A stretch of 64,000 nucleotides of DNA, taken from DASXUX01 sp036504595. GTDB taxonomy: Bacteria; Planctomycetota; SZUA-567; H5-PLA8. Positions 1-15,000 of this stretch are shown here, one piece after another (within the stretch, counting starts at the first letter, position 1; each line of letters starts with the position of its first letter). The position numbers were made by a program, and so were the translations under genes. The notes under the pieces are model-generated. The model did no database searches. It was not told the DNA's origin and saw only the letters and a list, made by a program, of their open reading frames with translations. The DNA is taken from the NCBI GenBank assembly GCA_036504595.1, contig DASXUX010000010.1, positions 186,001 to 250,000 of the forward strand, read 5' to 3'.

Positions 1-3000
1 GGCACGGTTCTCGGCATCGCCGATGGCGTCACTGTGAGCGGCCCGACGACGAGTGTATGGCAGAACGTGCTGCTCCAGGGCAACGGGGACTGCGGCATCA
101 CGCCGACCATTACCTGCCTCAACGGTTCCGCCAACGTGACCTTTGAACACTGGCCGCTGCGCTACAGCGACTGGTTCCTGGTCAACAGCAACATCAACAC
201 CGTCGCCAATCCCAGCAACGGATGGATCAATCTGAATGGAAACAAGAACGGCAACGGCGGCTATATTCAGATCGGCGGCAACAACAATGCCTACGACGGC
301 CCCTACTGGTACATCAACAGCGGCACCGTCGTCGCCACCGGCAACGGCAACAACAGCTTCGGCGACAATAACCCCACCGCCGCTTTCGTGCAGATTAACG
401 CCGGAGCCACGCTCTATCTCGCCGGAACCATCGTCGCCCCGGTGTACTTGAACGGCGGCACGCTGGGCGCCTGGAACGGCGACCGAACAGTGGCGACGGG
501 CAACAACATGGGCGGCCTGTTCGTCATGGCCCCCTCGACCATCAAGCTCGACGACGGCGCACAGCCCGGCACCGGACGCATCATCCAGGTGGACGGCATC
601 TTCTCCGGCACCGCCCCGCTGACACTCAATGGCACCGGCGGCTACGGCACGCTGCGCTTCACCAACGCACTGCAAAGCAGCGATTACTCCGGCACGATCA
701 CCATCAACAGCTTCGCCGCGCTCGAAGGCCGCAGCCTCGGCGCCTTGGGCAACGCCAATATCGTCCTGGCGGGCGGCGCCCTGAACCTGTGGGCGAATGG
801 TTCGGGCGGCATGGCCGCGAACAATGAAAACATCCTGTTCAACAACCCTGTGACCGTCAACACGCCGACCCCGGTGAGCGGCATCTCCGCGAATGCCACC
901 ATCTATGTGCAGAACAACGGCGGCGGTGGCAGCAATACGATCCAGGTTCCCTCGCTGACGGTCAACGGCAGCCAGACGCTCAACATCACGGGCGCGAACG
1001 CCTATGGCTTTGGAGTAGCTGGAACCACCACGCTCAATGGCAACGATACCTTCAATGTGACCACCGCGCCGCTCACGTTCTTTGGCCAGATCGCCGGAAC
1101 CGGCAACCTGAACAAACTGGGCGCTGGCACGCTGTACATCAACCCGCCGTTGCTCACAGCGAACATTTATACCGGCACCACCAACGTCTACGCCGGCACA
1201 CTTCAAGTCAACGGCGTGACCGGCTCGATCCCCGGCAACCTTAACGTCAATGCCGGCGGTACGTTCTTTATTGATGGCACAGGCAGCACCGCGACCGTTT
1301 TGCCGAGCAACAATTGCATTGGCGACGGCGCCACCGTCACCCTCAACGGCGGCACGCTCAGGCTCGATGCCCCGCTCAACATCGATCACACCGAAACCAT
1401 CGGCGCCCTCATCCTCGGCCCGGGCCTCAGCACCGTCCAGATCAACGGCGGCACGACTAATGGCGCCAGCGGCCACGCCGCGATCACCGCCTCAAGCTTC
1501 ACCCCACCAACCAATGGCGGCATGCTGAACTTCGTTCGGAGCCTCACCGGCCAGCCGGCCGACTACTCGCAGTTGTTCCTCACCGGTCTGGCCGATGGAA
1601 CGCCGATGTCCTACGCAAATGTGGTGACCAACGGCGTGCCCCAGCCGGCGAAGTACACCACGGTCTCGGGCGTCGTCCCGGACACCGGCACGACAACGTA
1701 CTACACGATCGCCACTGGCAACTGGGGCACAAGTTCCACCTGGAATGCCGGCGCGGTTCCGCCGGCCGGCGTGGACGTTATCATCCGCCACACCGTCACG
1801 CTTGCCGATGCCAACGGCGCGCCGATGGATGCCACGGTCAAATCGGTCACCTTCGACCAGGGCGCCGGGTCGCTGCTTCCCGTCGGCGTCAATCTCGTGA
1901 ATACCCTGACCGTCAACAGCGGCTTGATCCGCACGATCAACCTGGCCGGAGCCTGTTCAATCCATACGCAGGTCAAGTTCCCCAGCGGCACCATGGGTGT
2001 CTTCAACCTGATGCCCGCCAGCACCCTGACGCTTGGCAACAATTACATCTACGGCAATCCCAGCGGCGCGATCATCGGCGATTCCGGCTTCACCAAGTGT
2101 GGCTGCCAGCCGCCGCTCGTCACCAGCACGCTGGTCCTGAATGGCCTCAGCACCGCATTGAGCGGCACGGTGGCGCTCGAAAACGGCACCATCACTATCG
2201 ATAGCGACAACGCCTTCGGCAGTGGCACGCTGGCGATCCTCTCCGGCATCCTGCAGCCCAATCTGGTGACGCGCAACGTCGCCAACAATGTCAGCGTCAT
2301 CGGCGATTTCACCTTCAACGTTCCGGCCAACATCAACTTGAATCTCAACAGCACCGTCACGCTCTACAACGGCGACCGCACCATCACCTTCACGACCGCG
2401 GGCGGCGCAGCCGTGGTCTTCAATGGCGTCGTCCAGAACGACGCCGACATCCTGCCCACCCCGCCGGCCGGATCCGGCCCGCGAGCTCTGCTGGCAGCCG
2501 GCGGCGGTGCCTTCACGCTCAACGGCAATAACACCTTCGGCTCCGCTGCACAGCAGAAGGGCTTGAACGTCATCGCTGCCACTCCGACGATCGGTCTGGG
2601 TCACGATAACGCGCTGGGAGCCGGCCCGCTGACGATCGGCGCCAACATGAGCCTGGCGGCGGTGAATGGAGCTCGGAACATCCCGCCGGCAAACAACGTC
2701 ATCGCGAGCGCTGACCTGACGATTTGTGGCTTGAGCAGTATTACCTTTAATGGCAACTATCTGCTCCTCAATTCGGTTGCCGGCACGCCTCGAATTATCA
2801 GTGTTGTGAGCGGCCTGCGTTGTACGGTCAACGGCGTAGTTTCCGGCAGGTGGCGGCTCGGTAAGAACGGCTGGGGAGAGTTGGTGCTCACGAATGGCGC
2901 AAACTCAATGGGCGGCGACGACGGAAACAACATCAGCATCGATTTTAACCAAGGCATCTTGACCGCGGGTCACCCGCAGGCCTTTGGCGCCGGAACATTG

Positions 3001-6000
3001 AACATAAAGACGGGCAACAGTCAGGAATTTCGCACGACCGGCGCCAATATGTCATTCAACAATGGCTTGATTTTCCAGACGACCCCCGTCTCCTTCTGCA
3101 CCGGCAGCAGCGGCAATATCGAATTCACCCGTCCCGGTCTCATTAGCCGGCAGAACGCTGTGATGCTTTGGCTCAACAACTACACCTACACGTTCGTCGT
3201 GCCAGCCGGCAAGACAGTCACCTTCAACGGCCTCGGCCTGCAGAATGTCAGCACGGGCGTCAACGTGATCAAAGACGGCTTTGGCACGATGGTGCTCAAG
3301 GGACAGAGCACCTATAGCGGCCTGTACGGTGCAGGCGCCAATGAAGGCACGGGCGCGACAACCATTCTCAACGGCACGCTGCAACTGAAGGGCGATACCG
3401 CCACGCTGGCCACCACGGCCATCTCCGCCCGCCCCGGCACAACGCTCGAGATCACCAATGAAGGCACAGTGAATGCCAATCGGATTCTCGACACCAGCAC
3501 CATCATCCTGGCCAATGCGACCTTGCGCATGACCGCGCCCCTGAACGTCAACCGGACCGAGACCATCAACAACCTGATCTTCGATCCCGGTACCAGCACG
3601 ATCGATCTGGTTTCCAACGGCACCGGCACGTGCGCTCTCCGTTCGACCAACCCGATCAACATCGCCAGCGGCGGAACGGTCAACTTCCTCCAGCGCACCG
3701 TGAACCCCACCGATACGGCCGTCTCGCACTTGATCTTCGCCGGGCAAGCGGCTGGTCCGGTAACCAATGCCTACGTCAACGGTGTGCCGGGCACTTATGA
3801 CACCACGGTTATGCCGGACACCTTCGTGAATGGATTGGTCGGAACCACAGGCGCTTCCGTTTTCACCAGCGTCGCCGACACTGATTGGGCCACCCCCGGC
3901 ACCTGGGACAAGAACGCGGTGCCGACTCTGGGCTCAACCGTCATCGTCAAGAGCAACGTCAGCATCAACGCGGGCGTAGCCAATACCCCGGCGGGCGTCG
4001 TTCTTCAGCAACCCGGCAAGCTGTTCACGACCGCCGCTGCGCAGACCCTGCCCGTTGGCGCCGCCGGCATCACCGTCAGCACGCCTGGCTGGGCTGGAGC
4101 CACCATCGGCAGCGGCACGAACGCCATCAATATCGACTTCACCACCAACGCGCCCACGTTCATGGTCAGCGCCGGTTCGAAGTTGACGGTATTCAACGCC
4201 GTCGCCGGGACGGGCGCGAGCGGCTTGAACAAGCTGGGCACGGGTGAACTGGAGTTGGACGGCGTCAATACCTATCTGGGCGGAACGAACATCGTGGCCG
4301 GCCGGCTAAGCGCCGCCACCGACGCAGCGCTCGGCGCGGCTGGTACGTCCGTCAACGTCTATCGCGGCACGGTACTGGATGCGGCTGGATTGCCCATCGC
4401 CGGCACTGCCTCTTTCCGCCCCCTGCAAACGCCCACCTTCAACACCAACCGCGTGATCAACGCGGGCACCATCGACGTGCCAAGTGGCGTAACGCTCGCG
4501 TTGACCAGCCCGCTGGGCCAGACCGTTCCTGGCGATACCGTCTGGTGCGACGATTCCTTCCCGGGCCAGGTCGCAGTTGACGCTTCTGGCGCCAACGATA
4601 CGCCTATCGTGTTGATGACCAGTTCGAACCCAACGCCGTATTCCGGCAACCTGTGCCACTGGCAGTACCAGAACAACCCTGCCAATGCTACCAATCAGCA
4701 CTGGTTCAACGCGTCAACAGACCCGTTACCGATCCAGGCGGGCGATAAGCTGTTTGTATATGTGTACATCAACGCGACGACTCCCCCGGACGAAATCATG
4801 CTTCAGTTCTGGGACGCTGTGGCCAATAGCTGGGAGCACCGTGCGTATTGGGGGGCCAACGCCATCGGTTGGGGTGTTGACCTTAGCCCGGCCCGTCGTG
4901 TGATGGGCGCTTTGCCCGCCACCGGATCCTGGCTACGCCTGGAAGTTCCGACCGATGCGGCCACAGGCGTAGACATGGCCGGGCGCATGTTAGGCGGCGT
5001 GGCCTTTGCGCAGCACAACACCGCCGGCGGCTCGGGCCTCGTCTATTGGGACCGCTTCGGCAAGTACAATTCGTTCGCCGGGCCGCTGTACAAACTCGGC
5101 GCGGGCACGCTGGACCTGGGAGCCGCCAGCACGCGCGTCGGCGACGCAAACATCCTCGGTGGAACCATCTATGTCAGAAATTCCACGGCACTCGGCGGCG
5201 TGCTGACCTACAGCACCTTTACGTCTTACGACAATCTCGGCGACTACTACGGCAACACCGGCACGCTGACGCTCGCTCCTGGCCTGACCATGGCCAGCGG
5301 GCGCACCACGTTCATCTATAATGGAAGCAAACTGCGCGGCGAAGGCACCTGCCAGACCAACAACGCAATCACAGTAGCCTCCGGAAACACCTCCACCATC
5401 ACGTTTGAGCACTCTGCCAATGCAGCTAATGACGCCTTTACCATCAACGCTGCGTTTACGACCCAGAATAACGGCGGCAATTACACACCCAACCAGACGG
5501 TCGCGTTCAACGGCAACGCCAGTGCCATTACCGGCCGGATCATCCTGCCAGTGGGCAGCGGCGCCTTTGAAGGCCTTTCGCAACTGAACTCCGGCATCCT
5601 TCAGGTCAACAACGACACGGCCTTCGGCGACAACAACCCCGTACCCTCCGCCATCACCGTCAACCCGAACTCCACCCTGGTGCTGAATACAGGAAATCTG
5701 TATAGCCCCGTCGTGCTGAACGGCGGCACGCTGGCCGCAACCGGCGGCGATCGAACGCTCGCCCTGCAAAACCTGCAAAACGGTCAGGGCTACACCTACG
5801 GAACCGTCCCCAACCTGCTCGTGCTGACACCGTCCACCGTCATGTGCAACGACTTCTTCCAGTCAGGCAGCTCGCGCAGCATCTACGTCAATCAGAAGGT
5901 CTCCGGCAGCGTGCCCCTGACGGTCAAGGGGCAGGATCCGACCGCCGGCAACGGCGCGCTGGTTTTCCGCAGCAGCCTCACCGACTATTCCGGCACTATT

Positions 6001-9000
6001 TTCATACAGAGCTTCGGCAGGCTGCAGTCCGAAATTCAAGGTACAGGCAACGTGGGCAATCTCGGCTCCGCCAACATCGTCCTCCAAGGCGGCCAGTTGT
6101 TCCTGAAGGCCAACGGCCCCGGCAATGGCGGCCAGGTTTACTATCTAAACGATGTGGCCGTGCAGGATCCGGTCGCGCCCGTCGGCTACAAGACGGCCGC
6201 TCGCATCGACGTGAACAATAACGGCGCAAACGTGAACGGTATTCTGCGCCTGCGCAATCTGACCATTGGCGTTAACGAACTCGACGTCACTGCGGCCAAC
6301 AACTACGGCCTGGGCTTCACCGGCACGACGACGTTGAACGGCGCGGCGCCCAGCGGAGCGGCCATCTTCAACACCTATGTTGCGGCCTCGCCAATTGCCG
6401 GCACTCTGCCTTATATTGTCTTCTATGGCAACATCACCGGACCTTACAACCTGGTAAAGCAAGGCCCGGGAACGATGACCCTGCGCAACCCGGCAAACAA
6501 TTACACCGGTGATACGGTCATCAACGCCGGCACGCTCGACATCGATGGCTCGCTCGCCACCTGCATCACCGCCAGCCCGAACATCAACGTCAACGCCGGC
6601 GGCACGCTGGCCATCGACAACCTGGGCAACGTTCCGGCGACAGAGAACCGTCTCGGCAACGCCAACGTGATCATGAACGGCGGCACGTTCAACGTCGCCG
6701 CACCCCTCAACGTCACGCGCACGCAGCCCGTCAACCGAATCACGCTCGGTTCGGGGATGAGCACCCTCTCCGCCGGCGCAAACAGCACCGACGGCGTCAA
6801 CGGCGACGCCCAGATCATCGCGGCCAACTTCACCCGGAACGCCGGGGCCACCGTCAACTTTGTGCGCAACATTTCTGGAACGGTGCCCGCGCCCGTGTGG
6901 CCGAACTGGTTCATCACTGGCCAGGCGGATGGCGTTCTGCCCTATGCCACCGTCACCCCCCTGGGTTCTACTGCGGGCTCGCTCGCAACCGGTTTGACCG
7001 CCTTCTACAAGTTTGACGAAACCAGCGGCGCAAGTGCTTTCGATGCGTCCGGCAATAACAACACCGCCACCGTCTTCAATGGTCTGCAGGGTCCAGGCCT
7101 CTCCGGCAACTGCGTCCAGTTCAATGGCGTCAACACCTACGTCCAGGCGCCCACGATGACGATTGGCGGCGCCATGACCTTCGCCGGCTGGCTGTACTCC
7201 ACCAATCCAGGCTCTAACTGGTGCAGGTTCTTCGATTGGGGCATCGGACAAGCAAACCAGAACATTCTGCTTGGGTTCAACGGCACGAGCCGGCAACACA
7301 CGGTCCAGATCTACAACGGCGCGGCTGCGGGACCGCAAGTCACCGCACCGAATCCATTCCCCACAAATACTTGGGTCCATGTGGCCGTCACCATCGACGC
7401 CGCAGGCAACGCATCCATTTACTGGAACGGAATTCTGCAGGTTTCGGGCAGCGTCGGCGTCGTCCCGACCGTCGCGCGCACGATCAACTACATCGGCCGC
7501 AGCAACTGGGCCGCGGACACCTACTATCCGGGCATGATCGATGACTTCCGGTTCTACAACCGCGCTCTGACCCAGGCGGAGGTCGTGTCGCTGTGCCCCG
7601 TGCAGGCTTACTACCAGACAGCCACGGGACCCGTCGAGAATGGCGTCATCCAGCAACCCAACGCGCCACAAGTCTACACCATCGCCAACGGCAACTGGAG
7701 TGATCCAGCCGTGTGGTTCAACGGCGTCGTTCCGCAGGACGCCACTCCCGCCGACGTCTTCATTCGTCACACCGTCACACTCGCGACCATCTACGGAACC
7801 GCGAGAAACGCGACCGTCAAGTCCGTCACCTTCGACCAGGGCACCGGCGTGATCAACCCCGTCGCCGGCGCCATCACCACGCTCACCGTCACTAGCGGTA
7901 TGGTTGCGGTCTATGGCACGGCCGTGAATCCGGCAATCGCTACGGCTTTGGCTACCGGACCGACAGACGCCATCTTCAACGTGGCCATCGGAACCACGCT
8001 CACGATCGGCAACAACTACGTCTATGGCGGCATCAGCGGCGCCGTCAGCGGCACCGGCGGTTTGACCAAGACCGGAATCGGAACACTGGTGCTCAACGGG
8101 ACAAGCACTTTCACTGGCACAGTCTCCCTGGACGCCGGAACCCTTGCCATAGACAACAATGCCGCCCTCGGCAATGCCGCCAACCCGTTCAACATTTACG
8201 CAGGCACCGTCCAAGCCAATCAGGTCACGCGCACGATCTCGAACAACGTCAACGTGCTCGGCGACTTCAATGCAACCACGGCCGTGAACACCATCAACCT
8301 TGTCTTCGCCGGGACCGTCACGCTGAGCAACAGCGATCGCACGATCGCTTGCGTCAACGCCAACCCCTCGTTCATCGTTTTCGGAAACGTGGTGCAGAGC
8401 GACGATCCGGTCAACACGCCGCGTGCACTCACAAAGGCCGGCGCCGGCAACGTTCAATTCAACACCGCCAACACCTTCGGCTCCGTGCAGGACGCCAAAG
8501 GCTTGACCTGCACCGGCGGCGGTACCTTCGTGCTGAATAACGACGGCGCGCTGGGCCCCGGACCGTTCAATCTGACCGCCGCCACCACCTTTATCTCCAC
8601 CATCCCGAATGCGACGCGCACGCTGGCCAACGGCATCATCGCCAATGCCGACTTGACGATCGGTGGCCTAGACAACTTCGTGCTCAACGGGCCGTATCTG
8701 CTCTCCGGCGGCAGCCGCTACGTCAACGTTACCGGCAACATCGTGGCCACTATCAACGGCGTGGTCAGCGGCTCCTTCAAGGGCTTGTACAAGGGCGGTT
8801 GGGGTGAGTTGGTTCTGACCGGGAACAACCTCATGTCGGGCGACAATGGCGGCAACATCACCAGCATCACTCACGCCGCGGGCATTCTGACTCTCGGCAG
8901 CCCGCAGTGCGTCGGCACCGGCACTCTTTACATCAACGGCGGCACCGAACTGCGGACGACGCCGGGTGCGCCGCTCACGCTCACCTGCGGCTTCCTATTC

Positions 9001-12000
9001 AACTCCAATTTTACATTCGGCACAGGCAATAGTAACGATCTGATCTTCAACACGCAGGGCCGCATCAACACGCCGGGCGACGCGATGATCTGGGGCGCTG
9101 ACCGCACCATTTCCGTCGCCAGCGGCCGGACGCTCACATTCGGCGGCATTGGCGGCGACGCCGCTGGACGCGGCTTGACCAAAGACGGCCTGGGCACCAT
9201 CGTCATCAACGGCGTCTGCAATTACACCAACCCGACCATCGTCACCAACGGCCTGCTGCGGTTGAAGGGCGACACCGCCACCCTCGCCACCAACGCAATC
9301 ACCCTGAATTTGGGTGGCACACTCGCCATCGATAACTCCGGCACACTGAACCCCAACCGCATCCCCGACGCCACCGCGATGACGTTCAACGGCGGCACCT
9401 TCAGTATGTCCGCCCCGGCCGGTGTGGACCGCACCGAGACCGTCGCGGCCATGACCTTCAGCAGCAACACCAGCACGATCAATCTGACCCCCAACGGAGC
9501 CGGCCGCTGCATCCTGACCAGCACAGCCGCTCTCCCAGCCATCACGGCCCCCGCCAGAGCCAACTTCGTGCGCAATACCGGCGGCGGCACCGGCCTGGCG
9601 CACTGGATTTTCTCAGGTCAAGCCGCCTCGGTGAACCCCTTCACCAACGCGTATGTAAACAGCGGCACAGCCGCCTATGACATCACTGTTCTGGCCGATG
9701 GCGCCGTCAACGGCGTGACTGTCCCCACCACCGTCGGGGCCGTCTACGTCTCAAATGCGGCCGCAAACTGGAGCGCGCCGGCCACGTGGCTGGTGGGTGG
9801 TTCAGTGCCGGCTACGCCGCCTAGCGCCAATTCACAAGTCATCCTGCAACACACCGTCAACTTCGACGGTCTGGGCACCGGCGGCACGCCATACTCGATC
9901 ACTTTCAACACCGGCGGCAACCTGACGACCACCAGCGGGCCGCAAACGCTGACCGTCGGCTCCGGTGGCGTCACAGTGTCAGACACCGTCGCCGCATCCA
10001 TCGGAAACGTCATCGGCGGCGCTAACCAGCTCAACCTGGACTTCGGCGCAAACGAAGCCTCCATCGCCGTAAATGGCACCGGCAGTCTGGCCATTAATAA
10101 CCTCATCGCCGGAAGCGCCGGACTGAGCAAGTACGGCTCCGGCACACTGACTCTCACCACCCCCGTAGCCAGCACCTACACAGGCGTCACGAACATCTTC
10201 GGCGGGGTCTTGAGCGTCTCCAATGACGGCCAGCTCGGCGCGGGAACCATTGTCAACGTCGCGGGCGGCCTCCCCGGCGCAACCCTGCGCGCAACCGCCA
10301 GCTTCACCTCCAACCGCACGATCAATACCAACGGCACGCTCGACGTCGCCACTGGCGTCACATTGACGTTGAACAACGGTTTGGGCAGCCCCACGCTGGG
10401 TGCGGACACGATCTATGTTGATGACGCCCTTCCGGCCGGCGCGGCTTTCCCTGCGGCCAGCGCGACCGATGAGCCCATTGTTTTGATTCCATACACGGCT
10501 CTCCCTGGCGTACCGGTTTGCCCAGGCGGCGGTTTATACGCCCACACGAACCAGTACCATTCCGGCAACGGCCTGTATCAACATTTCTTCCAGAACGCGA
10601 CTGGAACGATTACGGTCGGCACAACAAACACGCTCTTCTGCTATGCATGGCTCGATCCGAACGATCCGCCGGCCGAAATCATGATGCAGTGGATGGATAA
10701 CGGCGGAGCCTGGAACTACCGTGCCTACTGGGGCGCGAACGTCATCAATAGCGGGACCGATGCAACCGCGCAGCGCCGCTACATGGGGCCGCTGCCTCCG
10801 CTAGGTCAGTGGGTGCGCCTGGAAGTGCCGTGCAGCCTGCTGATCGGCGCCGCGACCACGTTCAAAGGCTGGGCATTCACCCAACAGAACGGACGCGTCG
10901 TCTGGGACCGGGCGGGGTACTCCTCTCTCGGCACCGACCCCGGCCCGCTCACCAAGGCAGGCGCCGGCACGCTCGTGCTGCGCGGTTCGAGCTTCAGGAC
11001 CGGCAACGCCTACATCAATGGCGGCACGATCCGTTGTGAACACGGCATGGCGCTCGGCACCACCGGCACCGACTACGTGGGTAACGGCTCGGCGCCCGCC
11101 ACACTGGAAATTGCTAACGGCATAACGCTCAACCGCCCAATGTGGATGGACAACAACACAAAGCTCCGCGGCAATGGCTTCTGCGGCAGCGGCGGCAACA
11201 TGACCATCGTCAAGAGCGCCAACGTTACCTTCGAGCACTTCGGGCTGGCCGCCAACGACTACTTCTTCTACGCGGGCCAGATATTCAGCCAGATTAGCCG
11301 CGTCGCCGATCCATTTGCGACGATCAACGTCAACGCTGGCGCCAACCCCGGCCTGGGACGATTCTACATTTACAATCAGAACAACGGATTTTACTCCGGT
11401 GTTTGGCAGCTTAACTCCGGCATCTGCCACACCAATAATGACAATGCCTTCGGCGACAATAATCCCGTTCCGAACTATGTAACCGTAAACCCTGGCGCGA
11501 CGCTTTTGCTTCAGAACGGCAATCTCAGATCTCCGGTCATCCTCAACGGCGGCACGCTCGCCTCTACGAACGGCAATAACGGCCTCAACCTGAACAATCT
11601 GCAGGCCGGCTTCAGCTACGCCAGCGTGCCCAACTTGCTGGTCCAGGCCCCGTCCACGATCCGTTGCGAGGATCCGTTGCAGCCTGGCACAGCCCGCAAC
11701 GTCTGGGTGCAATTCAAGATCTCGGGCAGTGCCGATCTAACCGTCACCGGCATTGACAGCACGGGTGCCTTCCAGATGGTCAGTGCGCTGAACGATTACT
11801 CCGGCAAGATCTATGTCCCGACCTTCGGTTACCTCCAGGGCCAGCTCCAAAGCGCTGGAAACTACAACGTCGGCACCCTCGGCCAGGCCTCGATCTACCT
11901 CCAGGGCGGCTTGCTCGAACTGCTCGCCCCAGGGTCGGCCAACAACTCAGTGGTAACCTATAACAACGATGTCACGGTGCAAGATTCCACTGTGGTCAAC

Positions 12001-15000
12001 GGCATTGCCACTCGCTCCCGCATTAACGTGAACCGCCAAGCCGGCGCGTACACGGGGGTTATTCAGCAACTGCGCAACCTGACCATTGGCTCGCAAGCCC
12101 TGGATATTACTTCGAGCGGCAACAACTTCGGCTTGGGCTTCGCCGGAACGACAACTCTCAACGGCAACGCCATCTTCAACACCATGGGGGGAAGCTTAAC
12201 GTTCTATGGCAATATGACCGGCCCCGGCGGCTTCACAAAGCAGGGCGGATTCGCTCAACTGGGAGGCAACGGCCTGCTGGGGCAGTATTACGCGAATCAG
12301 GGCGTGACCAATCCGCCGACATTCACGCGTGTGGACCCGCAGATTAACTTCGTGTGGGGCCAAGGCACCGGGCTTCCGGGCTACGGGATAAACGACATCA
12401 ATTTCTCGGTGCGCTGGACAGGCCAATTCCTCGCGACAACCAATGAGGTATACACCTTCTACTGGCACACCGATGACGGATGCCTATTGACCGTCGATGG
12501 CCAGACGCTCGTTAACCAGCTTGCCGGCGGCCCACAGAACGCCAACGGCGCCATGCCTTACGCGTTCGTTGCCGGAAACTGGTACAATATCGAGTTCCAG
12601 CAGCGGCAAGGCGGCGGCGGAGCCTACGCGGACCTCTCGCTCAGCACACCGACGATCGTCAAAGTCGTCATCCCGGCCACTCAGTTCCGCAACACGGGCA
12701 TTGACATGTACCTGCGCGGCCCAAGCAACGACTACGCAGGCAATACCGTGATCAACGGCGGCACGGTCCAGATCGACGGCTCGCTGGCGACCTGTATCAC
12801 CAGCAGCCCGAACATCGCCGTGAATGCTGGCGGCATGCTGCTGATCGATAACAACAGCCCCTCTCCGGCAACCGAAAACCGTCTGCCGGCCGCGGGCGTC
12901 CTGGCCTTGAACGGCGGCGCCTTCCGGCTCGATGCACCGCTGAATCTGAAGCGCACGCAAACCGTCAATGCCATCACGCTCGGCCCGGGCTCCAGCACGA
13001 TCTATGCAACCGCCAACAGCTCCGATGGCCTCAATGGCGATGCGACCATTACCGCCACCAGTCTCTCTCGGAGTTCCGCCGGGTTCCTTAACTTCACCCG
13101 CGTGAAGTCGGGCACGGCTGGCTCGCCGATCTGGTCCAACCTCTACATCACCGGTCAGGCCGATGCGACGCTGTCCGGCGTGACCGTCACCAACCTCCCG
13201 GCGGCAACCACGGCCGCGGCTGTTTACACCAATACGGCGGGCACGGAGGAGGATGGAGTCGTCCAACTCCAGTCGGCCACGGCGCCCTACTACACCGTCC
13301 GCAACGGCAACTGGGGCGACAGCAACGTCGCGACCTCGCCCTGGATCAACGGCGTTGTCCCGCCCATCAACGCCAACGTTCTCGTCCGCCACACGGTTTC
13401 ACTCGCCGATGCCGCGGGCACGCCTGCCAACCAGACGGTTGCCACCGTCAACTTCGACACCGGCGGAACGGGCCTGATCCAGTCGGTGCTCGGCTACAAC
13501 AACACGCTGACCGTCACCGGCGGGTCGGTCATGGTCTCGGGCAACACCAATCCGTCCATCACGTGCAACCTGGACTTCGGCGCTGCCGGCGGCACCTTCG
13601 GCTTCGCCACCAACCAAACCCTGACCGTTGGCGGATCCGGCGCATTGGGCAATCTGGGCGGCGTCATCAACGGAACGGCCGGTCTGGCTAAGGCTGGAAC
13701 CCTCGGAACGCTCGTCCTGAACAGCGCCAATACCTTCACCGGAAACGTCACTCTGGAAGGCGGGACGCTAAATATCGGCAACGATCAGGCCTTCGGTAAC
13801 GCTGCCAATTCGGTGGTCATCCTCGGCGGGATCCTCGGCCCCAGCACCAACGCCGGACGCATCCTTGCCAACCCAATCACATTGGGCGGCGACTGCACGC
13901 TCAACGGTTACCTGACGTTCAACGGCGCCATCACGCTTGCCAATGGGGACCGCGCGATCAACTTCAACAACAACTTGATCGTCTTGAACGGTACCATTCA
14001 GAACGACAGCACGCCGCGATCCTTGACTCGCAGCGGCAGCGCCACGGTTCAGTTCAACGGCGCGAACACATTCGGCTCGGTTGCGCTTGGCAAGGGGCTG
14101 ATGCTGGCCTGTTCCGCGAATACGACGATCGGGCACGACAGCGGGCTCGGCGCCGGGCCATTCACGATCCTTAGCGCAAGCAACATCCAATCCATCAACG
14201 GCCTGCGCACCATCGCCAACAAGCTGCTCATCAACAACGACCTGACGGTGAACGGCAATTACGGCTTCGTGTTCAATGGCAACTGCTTCATGAACGGCAC
14301 GCGCGTCCTCACGATCAACGCGACACTTCCCAACGTCACCATCAACGGCGTCATCTTTGGAGCGACCGGCCATATCAACAAGCAGGGCCTCGGCGAACTG
14401 GTCCTCAACGGCCAGAATACGATTGCAGGCAATTCATCCATCGATGTCACCGCCGGCCTGGTGACCGTCGGCGCCAGCGATACCATCGATCCGGACAGCG
14501 GCAACATCGTCTCCGGTCCGCTGGGCGTCAACACCGTCTATATGGGCGGCGGACACTTGAAAGTCAATTCCAATGTGACGATCCACAGCACCATCCGCAT
14601 CGGCAGTGACTTCACCCTCTTTGGAACGGGCACCCTCACCCTGCCAGGCTACGCTGGCAGCGGCATCGGCGGACCGCAGCTTGCGGCCCAGATTTGGAGC
14701 GGCGCCAACACAACGCGCACGCTCACCATTATGCCCGCCGCCACGCTCAAGTTCACCGGTTCCGTAGGCGGCAACGGAGCCGTGAATAATGGCCTGACCC
14801 TCGCCGGCGGCGGCACGATGATCATCGCCGCACCGATGGTGTACAACGGCCTCACGACCGTCAACGCCGGCACCCTCCTCTTCAGCGGCGATACAGGTTC
14901 GTTGGCTGGAGCCTTGACGATCAATACCGGAGGCAGCGTCGTCGTCGATAACACCGGCACCGCCAACGTGAACCGCGTCCCCGATTGGGCCGACGTCTTC

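Noticed and set aside
6145..8457. 770-residue open frame on the minus strand
   Set aside because: Antisense to the giant gene, no RBS and no recognisable protein features.
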